Assembly: GCF_916618755.1 (NCBI RefSeq)
Contig: NZ_CAKAKB010000004.1
Location: forward strand, 62,001-126,000
Direction: 5' to 3'
Length of the DNA: 64,000 nucleotides
Source of the DNA: Actinotalea sp. Marseille-Q4924
GTDB lineage: Bacteria > Actinomycetota > Actinomycetes > Actinomycetales > Cellulomonadaceae
The notes beneath the pieces were generated by a model. The model was not told the DNA's origin, made no database searches, and saw nothing but the letters and a program-made list of their open reading frames with translations. Shown piece after piece: positions 8,614-17,828 of this stretch (within the stretch, counting starts at the first letter, position 1; each line of letters starts with the position of its first letter). Made by a program: the position numbers and the translations under genes.

Positions 8614-11214
8614 TCAGGCCTCGTGGGCGAGGACCGCGTCGAGGAGCCGCACGGCGGCGTCCTTCTCCAGGGGGCTGTTGCCGTTGCCGCACTTCGGCGA
8701 CTGCACGCACGCCGGGCACCCGCCGGTGCAGCCGCACGTGGCGATGGCGTCGCGGGTCGCCCGCAACCACCGCGCGCCCAGGTCGAACCCGCGCTCCGCG
8801 AACCCCGCACCGCCGGGGTAGGCGTCGTGGACGAAGACCGTCGCGCACTCCGTGTCGACGTGCATCGCGGTCGACACCCCGCCGAGGTCCCACCGGTCGC
8901 AGGTCGCCAGCAGAGGCAGGAGGCCGATGGAGGCGTGCTCGGCGGCGTGCAGCGCCCCCGGGACGTCGCCGTCGTCGACGCCGGCCGCCGCCAGCACCTC
9001 GATGGGTGCGGTCCACCAGACCGCGGTGGTCGGGAGCGTCCGTGCGGGCAGGTCCAGCGGCTCCTGACCGAGCACGGTCATCTCGGGCAGGCGGCGCTTC
9101 TGGTAGCTCACGACCTGGGTCGTGACGTCCACGGGGCCGAAGCCCCACTGCACGGGGCCGGCGCGGCGCCCGGCGCGGACGCCGCGGATCTCGATCGACG
9201 TGAGCCAGCGCGACCACGTCCCGTAGTCGACCCGCCCGGCCGTCACCATCGCGACGGACTGCTCCAGGTCGAGCTCGTCGACGAGGAAGGTCGCGCCCTG
9301 GTGCACGTACACCGCGCCCGCATGCACCGTGGCGTCGGCGGAGCCGGCGTCCACCGTCCCCAGGAGGCGCCCCGTCGCCGACTCGACCACCCGGACCGGT
9401 TCCCCGCCGGAGCCCCGCAGGTCCGTGAGGCGGGTCGCGGGCTCCGGGTGCGTCCAGTACCACCCGGACGCGCGACGACGCAGCGCACCGCGGTCCACGA
9501 GCACGTCGAGGAGCTCCAGGGTCCCTGGGCCGAACAGCGCCAGCTCGTCGGACCGCAGGGGGACCTCGGCGGCGGCAGCGCACAGGTGCGGGCCCAGGAC
9601 GTACGGGTTCCCGGGGTCGAACACGGTGGCCTCGACGGGGGCGCCGAAGACCGCCTGCGGGTGGTGCACGAGGTAGGTGTCGAGCGGGTCCTCGCGGGCG
9701 ATGAGCGCGACGAGACCCTCCGAGCCCGCGCGGCCCGCGCGGCCCGCCTGCTGCCACAGCGACATGCGCGTCCCCGGCCAGCCGGCGATGAGCACGGCGT
9801 CCAGCCCCGCGATGTCCACCCCGAGCTCGAGCGCGTTGGTGGTGGCCAGCGCCTGCAGGTCCCCGGAGCGGATCGCCTGCTCGAGGGCCCGGCGCTCCTC
9901 GGGCAGGTAGCCGCCCCGGTACGCGGCCACCGTGCGCCCCAGTCCGGGGCGGACGTGGTCCAGGTGGTCCTGCGCGGCGGCAGCGACCGACTCGGCGGCG
10001 CGTCGCGAGCGCGCGAAGGCGAGCGTGCGCGCCCCGGCGAGGACGAGGTCGGCCAGCAGGTCCGCCATCTCGGCGGTGGCGGTGCGGTGGGCGGGGGCGG
10101 TCGGGGCGTCCTCGTGGTGCGCCTCGACCGGCGCCCCGGCGGACGGCGCCGGCGCGCCGTCCGCCGCCGTGCCCGCCGTGCCCACCGTGCCGGAGGAGTC
10201 CTCAGGCGTGCCGTGGTCGTCCACCGGCTCCGCCCCGTGGGACTCGCCCGCCGCGGACAGCAGCGCGTCGTCGTCCGTGCCCGTGACCGCGCGCGGCAGG
10301 GTCGCCACCTCCGCGGGCTCCGGCTCGCCGAGGACGACCGCCTGCCCCGGCAGCTCCGGGGGCTGCCACAGCGCGAACGTCTTGCGACCCTGGGGCGAGG
10401 CGTCCTCGGTGACGGCGACGACGTCGTCGGCGGCGACGCCCACGAGGCGGGCGGCGCTCGCGGCAGGGTCGGCCGTGGTCGCGGAGGCGAGGACGAACGT
10501 GGGCGCGCTGCCGTAGTGGACGGCCACGCGCCGCAGCCGCCGCAGGACCGCCGCGACGTGGGCGCCGAAGACCCCGCGGTAGGCGTGGCTCTCGTCGACG
10601 ACGACGTAGCGCAGCCCGCGGAGCAGCCGAGCCCACCTGCGGTGGCCCGGCAGCAGGGAGAAGTGCAGGAAGTCCGGGTTGGTCAGCACCACGTCGGCGT
10701 ACTCGTGGACCCAGCGACGCTCCGTCCGGTCCGTGTCCCCGTCGCACGTCGCGGGGCGCAGGTCGCGGTGGTCCGCGGCGCGGACCAGGCGTTCCAGGCC
10801 GGCGAGCTGGTCCGCGGCCAGCGCCTTCGTGGGGCACAGGTACAGCACCGTGCCCCGCCGGGGGCCGAAGGAGCCTGGCGACGGCGCCGACAGCGCCCGC
10901 GCTCGTTCGCCGGGCGGCTCGCCGTGCACCGCGGTGAGCGCGGGCAACCAGAACGCCAGGGACTTGCCCGAGCCCGTCGACGTCGCCAGCACGGTGTGGC
11001 GGCCCGACCACGCCGCCTCCGCGGCCTGCACCTGGTGCTCCCACGGCTCGGCGACGCCGAGCACCCCGTAGCCCGCCACGAGGCGCGGGTCCGCCCAGAC
11101 CGGCCACGGTGCCGTCCGGCCCTCACGGGCGGGGAGGCGTTCGACGTGGGTGGCGCGCTCGGCGCGACGGCCACCCGCGAGCAGCACGTCGAGCAGGTGT
11201 GCGCTGTCGACCAC
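8614..11214 (-). CDS. DEAD/DEAH-box helicase with C-terminal DUF1998 zinc domain (MrfA/Rv3649-like)
   Basis: 866 residues from a GTG at 11214 that has GAGGA 8 nt upstream; an ATG at 11268 would add 18 weakly conserved residues. Walker A S-T-G-S-G-K-S lies at 79-85 and the box is D-E-S-H (207-210). The helicase C domain follows a low-complexity Asp/Gly/Ala/Pro insert of about 65 residues. The C-terminal domain ends in [17 protein letters not shown], the four-Cys metal site of the MrfB-type DUF1998 partner, here fused to the helicase as usual in actinobacteria. A role in DNA repair, as for Bacillus MrfAB, is likely by homology. It is convergent with the pilus operon. Confidence 0.9.
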   Translation of the reverse strand: MVDSAHLLDVLLAGGRRAERATHVERLPAREGRTAPWPVWADPRLVAGYGVLGVAEPWEHQVQAAEAAWSGRHTVLATSTGSGKSLAFWLPALTAVHGEPPGERARALSAPSPGSFGPRRGTVLYLCPTKALAADQLAGLERLVRAADHRDLRPATCDGDTDRTERRWVHEYADVVLTNPDFLHFSLLPGHRRWARLLRGLRYVVVDESHAYRGVFGAHVAAVLRRLRRVAVHYGSAPTFVLASATTADPAASAARLVGVAADDVVAVTEDASPQGRKTFALWQPPELPGQAVVLGEPEPAEVATLPRAVTGTDDDALLSAAGESHGAEPVDDHGTPEDSSGTVGTAGTAADGAPAPSAGAPVEAHHEDAPTAPAHRTATAEMADLLADLVLAGARTLAFARSRRAAESVAAAAQDHLDHVRPGLGRTVAAYRGGYLPEERRALEQAIRSGDLQALATTNALELGVDIAGLDAVLIAGWPGTRMSLWQQAGRAGRAGSEGLVALIAREDPLDTYLVHHPQAVFGAPVEATVFDPGNPYVLGPHLCAAAAEVPLRSDELALFGPGTLELLDVLVDRGALRRRASGWYWTHPEPATRLTDLRGSGGEPVRVVESATGRLLGTVDAGSADATVHAGAVYVHQGATFLVDELDLEQSVAMVTAGRVDYGTWSRWLTSIEIRGVRAGRRAGPVQWGFGPVDVTTQVVSYQKRRLPEMTVLGQEPLDLPARTLPTTAVWWTAPIEVLAAAGVDDGDVPGALHAAEHASIGLLPLLATCDRWDLGGVSTAMHVDTECATVFVHDAYPGGAGFAERGFDLGARWLRATRDAIATCGCTGGCPACVQSPKCGNGNSPLEKDAAVRLLDAVLAHEA

Positions 11215-11363
11215 GGGCGCATCCTCGCACCGGCCCCCGACACCCATCGCAGCGTGCCCCCGCGTCACCCGCGTGCGCGGCCTGTGCGTGGTCTGCGCGT
11301 GCTCCGGGCCGGTCTTTGGTTGAATGGCCGGGTTCGGTAGGCCGAGAGTTCAAGGAGGTCGGT

Positions 11364-11699
11364 GTGGACGTCACCGTCACGAGCCGTGCCAACGGTGACC
11401 GCACCGTCGTCGAGGTCACCGGGGAGATCGACGTCTACACGGCGCCGGCCCTCCGCGAGGAGCTGTCCTCCCTCATCGACGCGGAGAGCACCAACCTGGT
11501 CGTCGACCTCACCCAGGTCAGCTTCATGGACTCCACCGGCCTGGGTGTGCTGGTCGGCGCGCTGAAGAAGGTCCGTACCCTCGGCGGGGACCTCCAGCTG
11601 GTCATCTCGCAGGAGAAGATCCTCAAGGTCTTCCGCATCACCGCGCTGACCCAGGTCTTCACGATCCACCCGACGCTCGAGGAGTCCCTGCAGGGCTGA
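11364..11699 (+). CDS. STAS-domain anti-sigma factor antagonist
   Basis: 111 residues from GTG with AAGGAGGTC at ideal spacing. A single STAS domain holds F-M-D-S-T-G-L-G, in which Ser57 (or Thr58) is the residue that a partner HATPase kinase phosphorylates in SpoIIAA/RsbV/BldG proteins. The unphosphorylated protein binds the anti-sigma kinase and frees its sigma factor. No kinase gene is adjacent; the HATPase protein at 41.2 kb is a possible partner. It is followed by a bidirectional terminator. Confidence 0.92.
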   Translation: MDVTVTSRANGDRTVVEVTGEIDVYTAPALREELSSLIDAESTNLVVDLTQVSFMDSTGLGVLVGALKKVRTLGGDLQLVISQEKILKVFRITALTQVFTIHPTLEESLQG

Positions 11700-11730
11700 C
11701 GGACGAGCGCCGGACGGGCACCCGCACGGC

Positions 11731-11763
11731 ACGAGCCCCGGACCGCGACGGTCCGGGGCTCGT
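11731..11763. terminator. 14-bp perfect stem, bidirectional terminator
   Basis: ACGAGCCCCGGACC pairs with GGTCCGGGGCTCGT across a 5-nt loop, midway between the convergent STAS and SDR genes. It serves both strands. Confidence 0.8.
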
Positions 11764-11784
11764 CCCGTGGTCGCCCGGAAGGCG

Positions 11785-12672
11785 TCAGGGCATCATCTTC
11801 CCGCCCGCCACGCCGAGGCGCTGGCCGGTGGTGTAGCTGGACTCCTGCGACGCGAAGAACACGTACGCGGGCGCGAGCTCTGCGGGCTGACCGGGGCGGC
11901 CCTCGGGTGTGTCCTCACCGAAGCTCTCCACCTTGCCCTCCGGCATGGTCGCCGGGATGAGCGGCGTCCAGATCGGGCCCGGCGCGACCGTGTTGACCCG
12001 GATGCCGCGCTCGGCGAGCTGCTGCGCCAGTCCACGGGTGAAGTTGATGATCCCTGCCTTGGTCACCGCGTAGTCGAGCAGCTCGGGGCTCGGCTGGTAC
12101 CCCTGGACCGACGACGTGTTGATGATCGTGCCGCCCTCACCCATGTGCTCGAGCGCCGCCCTGGTGAGCCAGAACATCGCGTAGATGTTCGTCTTCATCA
12201 CCCGGTCGAGCTGCTCCGTCGTGATGTCGAAGATCCCGTTCTCCTGCGCCATCTGGTACGCGGCGTTGTTGACGAGGACGTCGATCCCGCCCAGCTCCGC
12301 GACGGCGCGGTCGACGATCTCCTGGCATGCCTCCTCCGAGCGGATGTCACCGGGGACGAGCACGGCCTTGCGGCCCGCGTCACGGACCCAGCGCGCCGTC
12401 TCGTCCGCGTCCTCCTGCTCCTCGGGCAGGTACGACAGGACGACGTCGGCGCCCTCGCGGGCGTACGCGATGGCGACCGCACGGCCGATTCCCGAGTCAC
12501 CGCCGGTGATGATCGCCCGCTTGCCCTCGAGCCGGCCGGAGCCGACGTACGACTCCTCGCCGTGGTCCGGCTTCTCGTCCATGTCCTTCGTGAGGCCGGG
12601 GTAGGCGATGGTGTCCGAGTCGGGGGAGCCGTACTGCTCGGTCGGGTCCTGAGGTGTCGTCTGGTCGGTCAT
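11785..12672 (-). CDS. SDR family oxidoreductase, general-stress type (YghA/GSP39-like)
   Basis: 295 residues from ATG 12672 with an AGGAGG-type site. An N-terminal extension of about 45 polar residues (T-E-Q-Y-G-S-P-D-S-D... Y-V-G-S-G-R-L-E-G-K) is typical of this stress-induced subfamily. The NAD(P) motif is T-G-G-D-S-G-I-G (56-63), followed by N-N-A-A and the catalytic Ser...Tyr-A-V-T-K. It probably reduces aldehydes or sugars in the cytoplasm under stress; the substrate is unknown. The HAD gene 46 bp upstream is likely in the same transcript. Confidence 0.92.
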   Translation of the reverse strand: MTDQTTPQDPTEQYGSPDSDTIAYPGLTKDMDEKPDHGEESYVGSGRLEGKRAIITGGDSGIGRAVAIAYAREGADVVLSYLPEEQEDADETARWVRDAGRKAVLVPGDIRSEEACQEIVDRAVAELGGIDVLVNNAAYQMAQENGIFDITTEQLDRVMKTNIYAMFWLTRAALEHMGEGGTIINTSSVQGYQPSPELLDYAVTKAGIINFTRGLAQQLAERGIRVNTVAPGPIWTPLIPATMPEGKVESFGEDTPEGRPGQPAELAPAYVFFASQESSYTTGQRLGVAGGKMMP

Positions 12673-12718
12673 GGAGTGCCTCCTGGGTGTGGGGAGCGGG
12701 TGGTCGTCGGGGTGCGGG

Positions 12719-13402
12719 TCACCACGTCTGCGCCAGCGGGCTGTCGTCGAGGTCGTCGAGCAGGGCGGCGACGTCCCGGTAGACCGCCACCGCGCCGGCG
12801 TCGCGCAGCTCGGCCTCGCTGACGCCCCCGCTGAGCACGCCGACGCGACGCACGCCGGCGCGCTCGGCCGCCTGGACGTCCCACACGGTGTCCCCGACGA
12901 GCACGGCCCGGCCGGGGGCGACGTCCGCGACCTCCAGGGCGGTGAGGACGAGATCGGGGTCCGGCTTGGCCTCCTCCACGTCCTTGGCCGACGTGACCCC
13001 CGTGAGCGCGTCCTCGACGTCCAGGACGGCCAGCAGTCGTTCGAGCTCCTCGGGCCCGGCAGACGTCGCGAGCACCGTCCGCGCGCCGCGGTCGGCGATC
13101 GCCCGCACCAGCTCGCGCGCACCCGGGAAGGGCCGCTGCAGCTCCGCGAGCTCGGCGTAGTGCTCCGTGTGCCGCTTCTTGGCCCGGTCGCCCAGCTCGT
13201 GGACCGCGTCGCCGAGCAGCGCGGCGAGCAGCAGCGAGGACCCCATCCCGATCGCCCGGTGGACCCGCCACGCGTCGACCGGCCGGTCCACCTCCGCGAA
13301 CGCCTGCACCCACGCGTGGACGTGCAGGTAGTTGGAGTCGACGAGCGTCCCGTCGATGTCGAGCAGGACGGCCCCGGGGGAGCTCTCAGGGGTGGTGGGC
13401 AT
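12719..13402 (-). CDS. HAD family phosphatase (phosphoglycolate-phosphatase-like)
   Basis: 227 residues from ATG 13402; a TTG at 13417 is an alternative. Motif I is L-L-D-I-D-G-T-L-V-D-S, motif II V-L-A-T-S-A-G, motif III K-P-D-P-D and motif IV V-G-D-T-V-W-D. A helical C1 cap is inserted after motif I, which indicates a beta-phosphoglucomutase/Gph-type phosphatase acting on small sugar phosphates. It is upstream of, and co-oriented with, the SDR gene. Confidence 0.88.
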   Translation of the reverse strand: MPTTPESSPGAVLLDIDGTLVDSNYLHVHAWVQAFAEVDRPVDAWRVHRAIGMGSSLLLAALLGDAVHELGDRAKKRHTEHYAELAELQRPFPGARELVRAIADRGARTVLATSAGPEELERLLAVLDVEDALTGVTSAKDVEEAKPDPDLVLTALEVADVAPGRAVLVGDTVWDVQAAERAGVRRVGVLSGGVSEAELRDAGAVAVYRDVAALLDDLDDSPLAQTW

Positions 13403-13786
13403 CCCCCAGTGGAACAAGGTCCAGCCGGGCGCGCGCGTCGACGAGCACGTCAGCCGCCGGTCCCGGTCCCGCCCTCGACGCGCTCGGGGGCCGCCTGCTC
13501 CGCGACCCGGGCCAGCTCGCCCCCGCCTCCAGCACGGCGCCGTCCGCCATCATCACCCGCCTGCGGCCGCCGGTCGGCCCTCCTGCGGCCGACCGGCTCT
13601 GCCCTCACCCTCGTCGACGACCGGACCGGGGAATCGTCGGGGTGCGGTCGTCCCGCCGACCGATCGCCGGGTCCGGCCCGGCTCGCGCCCCTTCCGCTCA
13701 CCCGTAGACTGCGCGCATCCCGCGGCCCGAACGGTCGCTTGCGCCGTCGGCAACGACGCCGGCCGGCACGTGATCTAGGAGGACGG
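13403..13786. other. 384-bp divergent intergenic region before hppA
   Basis: I find no credible gene. A long minus-strand frame crosses it (13450-13929) but runs antisense into hppA and has poor composition. The right end holds the hppA leader, including AGGAGGAC 4-6 nt before its ATG. No strong hairpin or repeat was found; promoters for both flanking genes must lie here. Confidence 0.6.
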
Positions 13787-16084
13787 ATGCCCTCGCTCGG
13801 AACCTCGAGCCTCATCATCGTCGGCGGCATCGCCCTGGTCGCGGTCGTCTCGCTCGCTCTCGCGGTGGTCCTGCGCAAGCAGGTCCTCGCCGCGGGCGAG
13901 GGCACGACGCGCATGCAGGAGATCGCCACCGCTGTCCAGGAGGGGGCTTCCGCCTACCTCAGCCGCATGTTCCGCACGCTGGTGCTGTTCGCGGTCCTCG
14001 TCTTCGCCCTGCTGTTCCTCCTGCCCGGCGACACCGGCGTGCGGATCGGCCGGTCCATCTTCTTCCTGCTCGGGGCGGGCTTCTCCGCCGCTATCGGCTA
14101 CCTCGGCATGTGGCTCGCCGTGCGTGCCAACGTGCGCGTCGCGGCTGCCGCGATGCACAGCAACGGCCGGACCGAGGGCGCGCGGATCGCGTTCCGCACC
14201 GGTGGCGTCGTCGGCATGTCCGTCGTCGGCCTCGGGCTCCTCGGCGCGTCGTCGGTCGTCCTCATCTACCGCGGCGACGCGCCGGCGGTGCTCGAGGGCT
14301 TCGGCTTCGGCGCGGCCCTGCTGGCGATGTTCATGCGTGTCGGCGGCGGCATCTTCACCAAGGCCGCCGACGTCGGCGCGGACCTGGTCGGCAAGGTCGA
14401 GCAGGGCATCCCCGAGGACGACCCGCGCAACGCGGCCACCATCGCGGACAACGTCGGCGACAACGTGGGCGACTGCGCGGGCATGGCCGCGGACCTCTTC
14501 GAGTCCTACGCCGTGACGCTCGTCGCCGCCCTCATCCTGGGCAAGGTCGCGTTCGGCGAGCAGGGTCTCGTCTTCCCGCTCATCGTCCCGGCGATCGGCG
14601 CGCTCACCGCGGGCCTCGGCGTCTACATCACGCGTGTCCGCGGCACGGAGAGCGGCCTGCGCGCGATCTACCGCGGGTTCTACACCTCGGCCCTCATCGG
14701 CGCGGTGCTGTCGGCGGTCGCCGCCTACGTCTACCTGCCCTCGAGCTTCGCGGGCCTGACGCCGATCGAGGGCAGCGACTTCGCCGCCGAGACGGGCGAC
14801 CCCCGTCTGCTCGCCACGCTCGCCGTCGTCATCGGCATCGTGCTCGCCGGGGTCATCCTCTGGCTCACGGGCTACTTCACGGGCACCACGTCCAAGCCGA
14901 CGCTGCACGTCGCCCGCACCTCGCTGACGGGCCCCGCCACGGTGGTCCTGTCCGGCATCGGGGTGGGCTTCGAGTCCGCCGTCTACACCGCGGGCATCAT
15001 CGCCGCGGCCATCTGCGCCGTGTTCCTCATCGCCGGCGGCTCCGTGTGGCTGTCCCTGTTCCTCATCGCGCTCGCGGGCTGCGGACTGCTCACGACCGTG
15101 GGCGTCATCGTCGCCATGGACACCTTCGGCCCGGTGAGCGACAACGCCCAGGGCATCGCCGAGATGTCCGGCGACATCGACGCCGCGGGCGCCCAGACGC
15201 TCACGGACCTCGACGCGGTCGGCAACACCACCAAGGCGATCACCAAGGGCATCGCGATCGCCACGGCCGTCCTCGCGGCCACGGCGCTGTTCGGCTCCTA
15301 CTCCGACGCGGTCCGCAAGGCCCTGGAGAGCCTCGGCGACCTCTCGGGCGAGGGCGGGCTGTCCGTCGCGATGCTGTCCTACGAGGTCATCTCCCCGATC
15401 ACGCTGGTCGGCGTCATCCTCGGTGCCGCCACCGTGTTCCTGTTCTCGGGCCTGGCCATCGACGCCGTGACCCGGGCGGCTGGTGCGATCGTCTTCGAGG
15501 TGCGCCGGCAGTTCCGGGAGATGCCCGGGATCATGACCGGCGAGACGCGCCCCGAGTACGGCAAGGTCGTCGACATCTGCACGCGCGACTCCCTGCGCGA
15601 GCTCGCGACGCCGGGACTCCTCGCCGCGTTCGCGCCCATCGCCGTCGGCTTCGGCCTCGGCGTCGGGCCGCTCGCGGGCTTCCTCGCCGGGACCATCGGG
15701 GCCGGTGTGCTCATGGCCGTCTTCCTCGCGAACTCCGGCGGCGCGTGGGACAACGCCAAGAAGATCGTCGAGGACGGCAAGTACGGCGGGAAGAACTCCG
15801 ACGCCCACGCCGCCGTCGTCATCGGCGACACCGTCGGCGACCCGTTCAAGGACACCGCCGGCCCGGCGATCAACCCGCTCATCAAGGTCATGAACCTCGT
15901 CGCGCTGCTCATCGCGCCCGCGGTCGTCCAGGTGAGCATCGGCCCCGACGCGAACCACACGCTGCGGCTGGGCATCGCCACCTTCGCGGCGCTCGTCGCC
16001 TTCGGTGCCGTGGTCCTGTCGCGGTTTCGGGCCGCCAAGGTGGACTCCGAGGCGCGCCTCGAGCACGAGGCGCACCTGGTCTGA
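13787..16084 (+). CDS. hppA: K+-independent H+-translocating membrane pyrophosphatase
   Basis: 765 residues with about 16 membrane helices. It hydrolyses cytoplasmic PPi and pumps H+ outward. The substrate site is canonical: D-V-G-A-D-L-V-G-K-V-E and E-D-D-P-R-N (about 195-215), then N-V-G-D-N-V-G-D-C-A-G-M-A-A-D (about 223-237). G-N-T-T-K-A near residue 479 has Lys where K+-dependent enzymes have Ala, so this is the K+-independent H+-pumping type by the established rule. Start is ATG after AGGAGGAC. It is followed by a strong terminator and appears monocistronic. A second, divergent PPase lies at 56-59 kb. Confidence 0.95.
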   Translation: MPSLGTSSLIIVGGIALVAVVSLALAVVLRKQVLAAGEGTTRMQEIATAVQEGASAYLSRMFRTLVLFAVLVFALLFLLPGDTGVRIGRSIFFLLGAGFSAAIGYLGMWLAVRANVRVAAAAMHSNGRTEGARIAFRTGGVVGMSVVGLGLLGASSVVLIYRGDAPAVLEGFGFGAALLAMFMRVGGGIFTKAADVGADLVGKVEQGIPEDDPRNAATIADNVGDNVGDCAGMAADLFESYAVTLVAALILGKVAFGEQGLVFPLIVPAIGALTAGLGVYITRVRGTESGLRAIYRGFYTSALIGAVLSAVAAYVYLPSSFAGLTPIEGSDFAAETGDPRLLATLAVVIGIVLAGVILWLTGYFTGTTSKPTLHVARTSLTGPATVVLSGIGVGFESAVYTAGIIAAAICAVFLIAGGSVWLSLFLIALAGCGLLTTVGVIVAMDTFGPVSDNAQGIAEMSGDIDAAGAQTLTDLDAVGNTTKAITKGIAIATAVLAATALFGSYSDAVRKALESLGDLSGEGGLSVAMLSYEVISPITLVGVILGAATVFLFSGLAIDAVTRAAGAIVFEVRRQFREMPGIMTGETRPEYGKVVDICTRDSLRELATPGLLAAFAPIAVGFGLGVGPLAGFLAGTIGAGVLMAVFLANSGGAWDNAKKIVEDGKYGGKNSDAHAAVVIGDTVGDPFKDTAGPAINPLIKVMNLVALLIAPAVVQVSIGPDANHTLRLGIATFAALVAFGAVVLSRFRAAKVDSEARLEHEAHLV

Positions 16085-16103
16085 CCCGGACGACGTCTGA
16101 CAG

Positions 16104-16144
16104 GACGCAGGCCCCGGTCCCCTCACGGGGCCGGGGCCTGCGTC
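16104..16144 (+). terminator. Long hairpin terminator after hppA
   Basis: GACGCAGGCCCCGG pairs with CCGGGGCCTGCGTC; extra G/C pairs flank a short CTCA loop. It starts 20 bp after the hppA stop and lies between convergent genes, so it may serve both. Confidence 0.8.
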
Positions 16145-16171
16145 GTGCTCGTGACCGACGACGGCGGGCCG

Positions 16172-16966
16172 TCAGCGGCGGGTGAGCACCTGGGTCAGCG
16201 GGTCGAGCTCCGTCTCGCCGGCGTCCGGGGACTCGCTGGGCTCGGGGGACTCGTCGTCGGACGAGTCCTCGCCCGACGCGTCGTCGTCCGGCGACTCCGT
16301 GGGCTCCGGCGACGCCGAGGCGTCGAGGTCCACGTCGGCCACGGGCGTCAGCCGCAGCTCCTCCTCGTCGCACGTGAAGGTGAACTCCTGGTCGACCGCG
16401 TAGCTGTCGCCACCCAGTGCCTCGACGCCGGGCAGGTCGTACTCCTCGCCGCCGAGCTCCGCCGTCACCTCGGACTCCAGCCCGCTCACGTCGACGTCGG
16501 TGACGGACAGCGTGTCGTCCTCGATCGTGTAGGTGCCCTCGAGGGCGCCGTCCAGGCGCACCGTGACCATGATCTCCTGCGCGTCCTGCTCGCCGTCGAT
16601 CGCGAGCACGATCTCGGTGACCTGGTCCTCGAACTCGGTGGTCATCGTCGAGCCGTCGAACGTCACGACCGTGTCGCCGGAGACGTCCACCTCCGGCTCG
16701 ATCTCGATCTCGCCGAGGTCGAGGGACTGGACGGCTCGCCGCTCCGCCGCCTCGAGGTCGCCGTCCCACTCGCCCTCGACGCACTCGGCACCGCCGCCGG
16801 ACGCCGAGGCGTCGTCGTCGTCGGTGGGCGAGGCCGCCGGGCTGGGTGCGGAGGACGGGGACGTGGTCGTTGTCGTCCCGCCCGTCTCGGTCGCGGTGCA
16901 CGCGCCGAGCGCGAGGATCCCGACGCCGGCCATCGCCGGCAGCACGCGAGTCCTGGTCCTGAGCAT
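16172..16966 (-). CDS. Acidic lipoprotein of unknown function
   Basis: 264 residues. The signal peptide M-L-R-T-R-T-R... ends in lipobox L-A-L-G-A-C (Cys23), predicting a lipid-anchored protein on the outer face of the membrane. A Thr/Ser/Pro/Asp linker follows (about 24-58), then a soluble domain of about 150 residues rich in Asp/Glu/Val/Thr. Its repeated pattern (T-V-V-T-F-D-G-S-T-M-T-T, G-T-Y-T-I-E-D-D-T-L) looks like beta-strands of a lipocalin- or META-like barrel. A Ser/Pro/Asp/Glu tail of about 40 residues ends it. The protein is strongly acidic. I do not recognise the family. Confidence 0.75.
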   Translation of the reverse strand: MLRTRTRVLPAMAGVGILALGACTATETGGTTTTTSPSSAPSPAASPTDDDDASASGGGAECVEGEWDGDLEAAERRAVQSLDLGEIEIEPEVDVSGDTVVTFDGSTMTTEFEDQVTEIVLAIDGEQDAQEIMVTVRLDGALEGTYTIEDDTLSVTDVDVSGLESEVTAELGGEEYDLPGVEALGGDSYAVDQEFTFTCDEEELRLTPVADVDLDASASPEPTESPDDDASGEDSSDDESPEPSESPDAGETELDPLTQVLTRR

Positions 16967-17168
16967 CCGTGTTCTCCGTTCCTCGGCGACGGCCCGTCGC
17001 GGGGTCGGGGGCTGACCTGGGGCCGCGGTCTGTGCTCCAACGTGGCATGCGCCGGGACGGGTCGCACCCGGGCAGGCGTGTCCCCGAGCGCATCCGGCTC
17101 GCCGCCGCGCGCCCTCCCGGATGCGGACGCGCTGGTGCGGCCGCGTGTCGCTGGGGTGGAATGGCCCC

Positions 17169-17828
17169 GTGCCCTCTCTGCGCGTCGTGACGTGGAACCT
17201 CCGTCAGCTCAAGGACGACCGGTCCGCCGTCGTCGACGTGATCCGGGCGCTGGACGCGGACGTCGTCGCGGTCCAGGAGCCGCCGCGCGGCCCGTGGGGT
17301 CGCTCGCGCCTGCGCCGGCTCGCGCACGACGCGGGGCTGACGGTCGCCGTCGCCGGTGGCGGCGCCCGCACGACGGCGCTCCTGGTGCGGCCCGGCCTGC
17401 CGGTGCACGGCGCCCGGTCGATGCGCCTGGCCTGGCGCCCCGGCCGGACGCGTCGGGGCCTCGCGTTCGCCGAGGTCGCCGGGATCCGGGTCATCAGCGT
17501 CCACCTCTCCCTGGCCGAGGCGGAACGGCAGCGCCACCTGGTGCGCCTCGGCCACCTCGTCCGGTCGACCACGAGCAGCGGCGTCGTCCTCGCGGGCGAC
17601 CTCAACGAGGAGCCGGGCGGGCCCACGCGACGCGCCCTCGAGCGCCACCTGCGTGACGTCACGACCGCCGTGGGCCCGACCTTCCCCGCGCGGCGCCCCC
17701 ACCGTCGCCTCGACGCGGTGCTCGTCAGCCCGGGGGTCCGGGTGTCCCAGGCGCGTCGGGTGCAGGACGAGCTGACCCGTGTGGCCAGCGACCACCTGCC
17801 CGTCGTGGTGGAGGTCTCGTCGCCGTGA
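17169..17828 (+). CDS. Endonuclease/exonuclease/phosphatase (EEP) family protein
   Basis: 219 residues from GTG 17169. EEP motifs are T-W-N-L-R (metal-binding Asn), V-A-V-Q-E (catalytic Glu near 38), G-D-L-N-E (Asp/Asn near 145) and S-D-H-L-P at the end (catalytic Asp-His). It is a compact single-domain Mg2+-dependent phosphodiesterase; DNA, RNA or lipid headgroup could be the substrate. Its stop overlaps the following methyltransferase start (GTGA), so the two are co-translated. Confidence 0.85.
   Translation: MPSLRVVTWNLRQLKDDRSAVVDVIRALDADVVAVQEPPRGPWGRSRLRRLAHDAGLTVAVAGGGARTTALLVRPGLPVHGARSMRLAWRPGRTRRGLAFAEVAGIRVISVHLSLAEAERQRHLVRLGHLVRSTTSSGVVLAGDLNEEPGGPTRRALERHLRDVTTAVGPTFPARRPHRRLDAVLVSPGVRVSQARRVQDELTRVASDHLPVVVEVSSP

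Noticed and set aside
13450-13929. 159-codon minus-strand frame upstream of hppA
   Set aside because: It runs antisense into hppA coding sequence and has no recognisable pattern.
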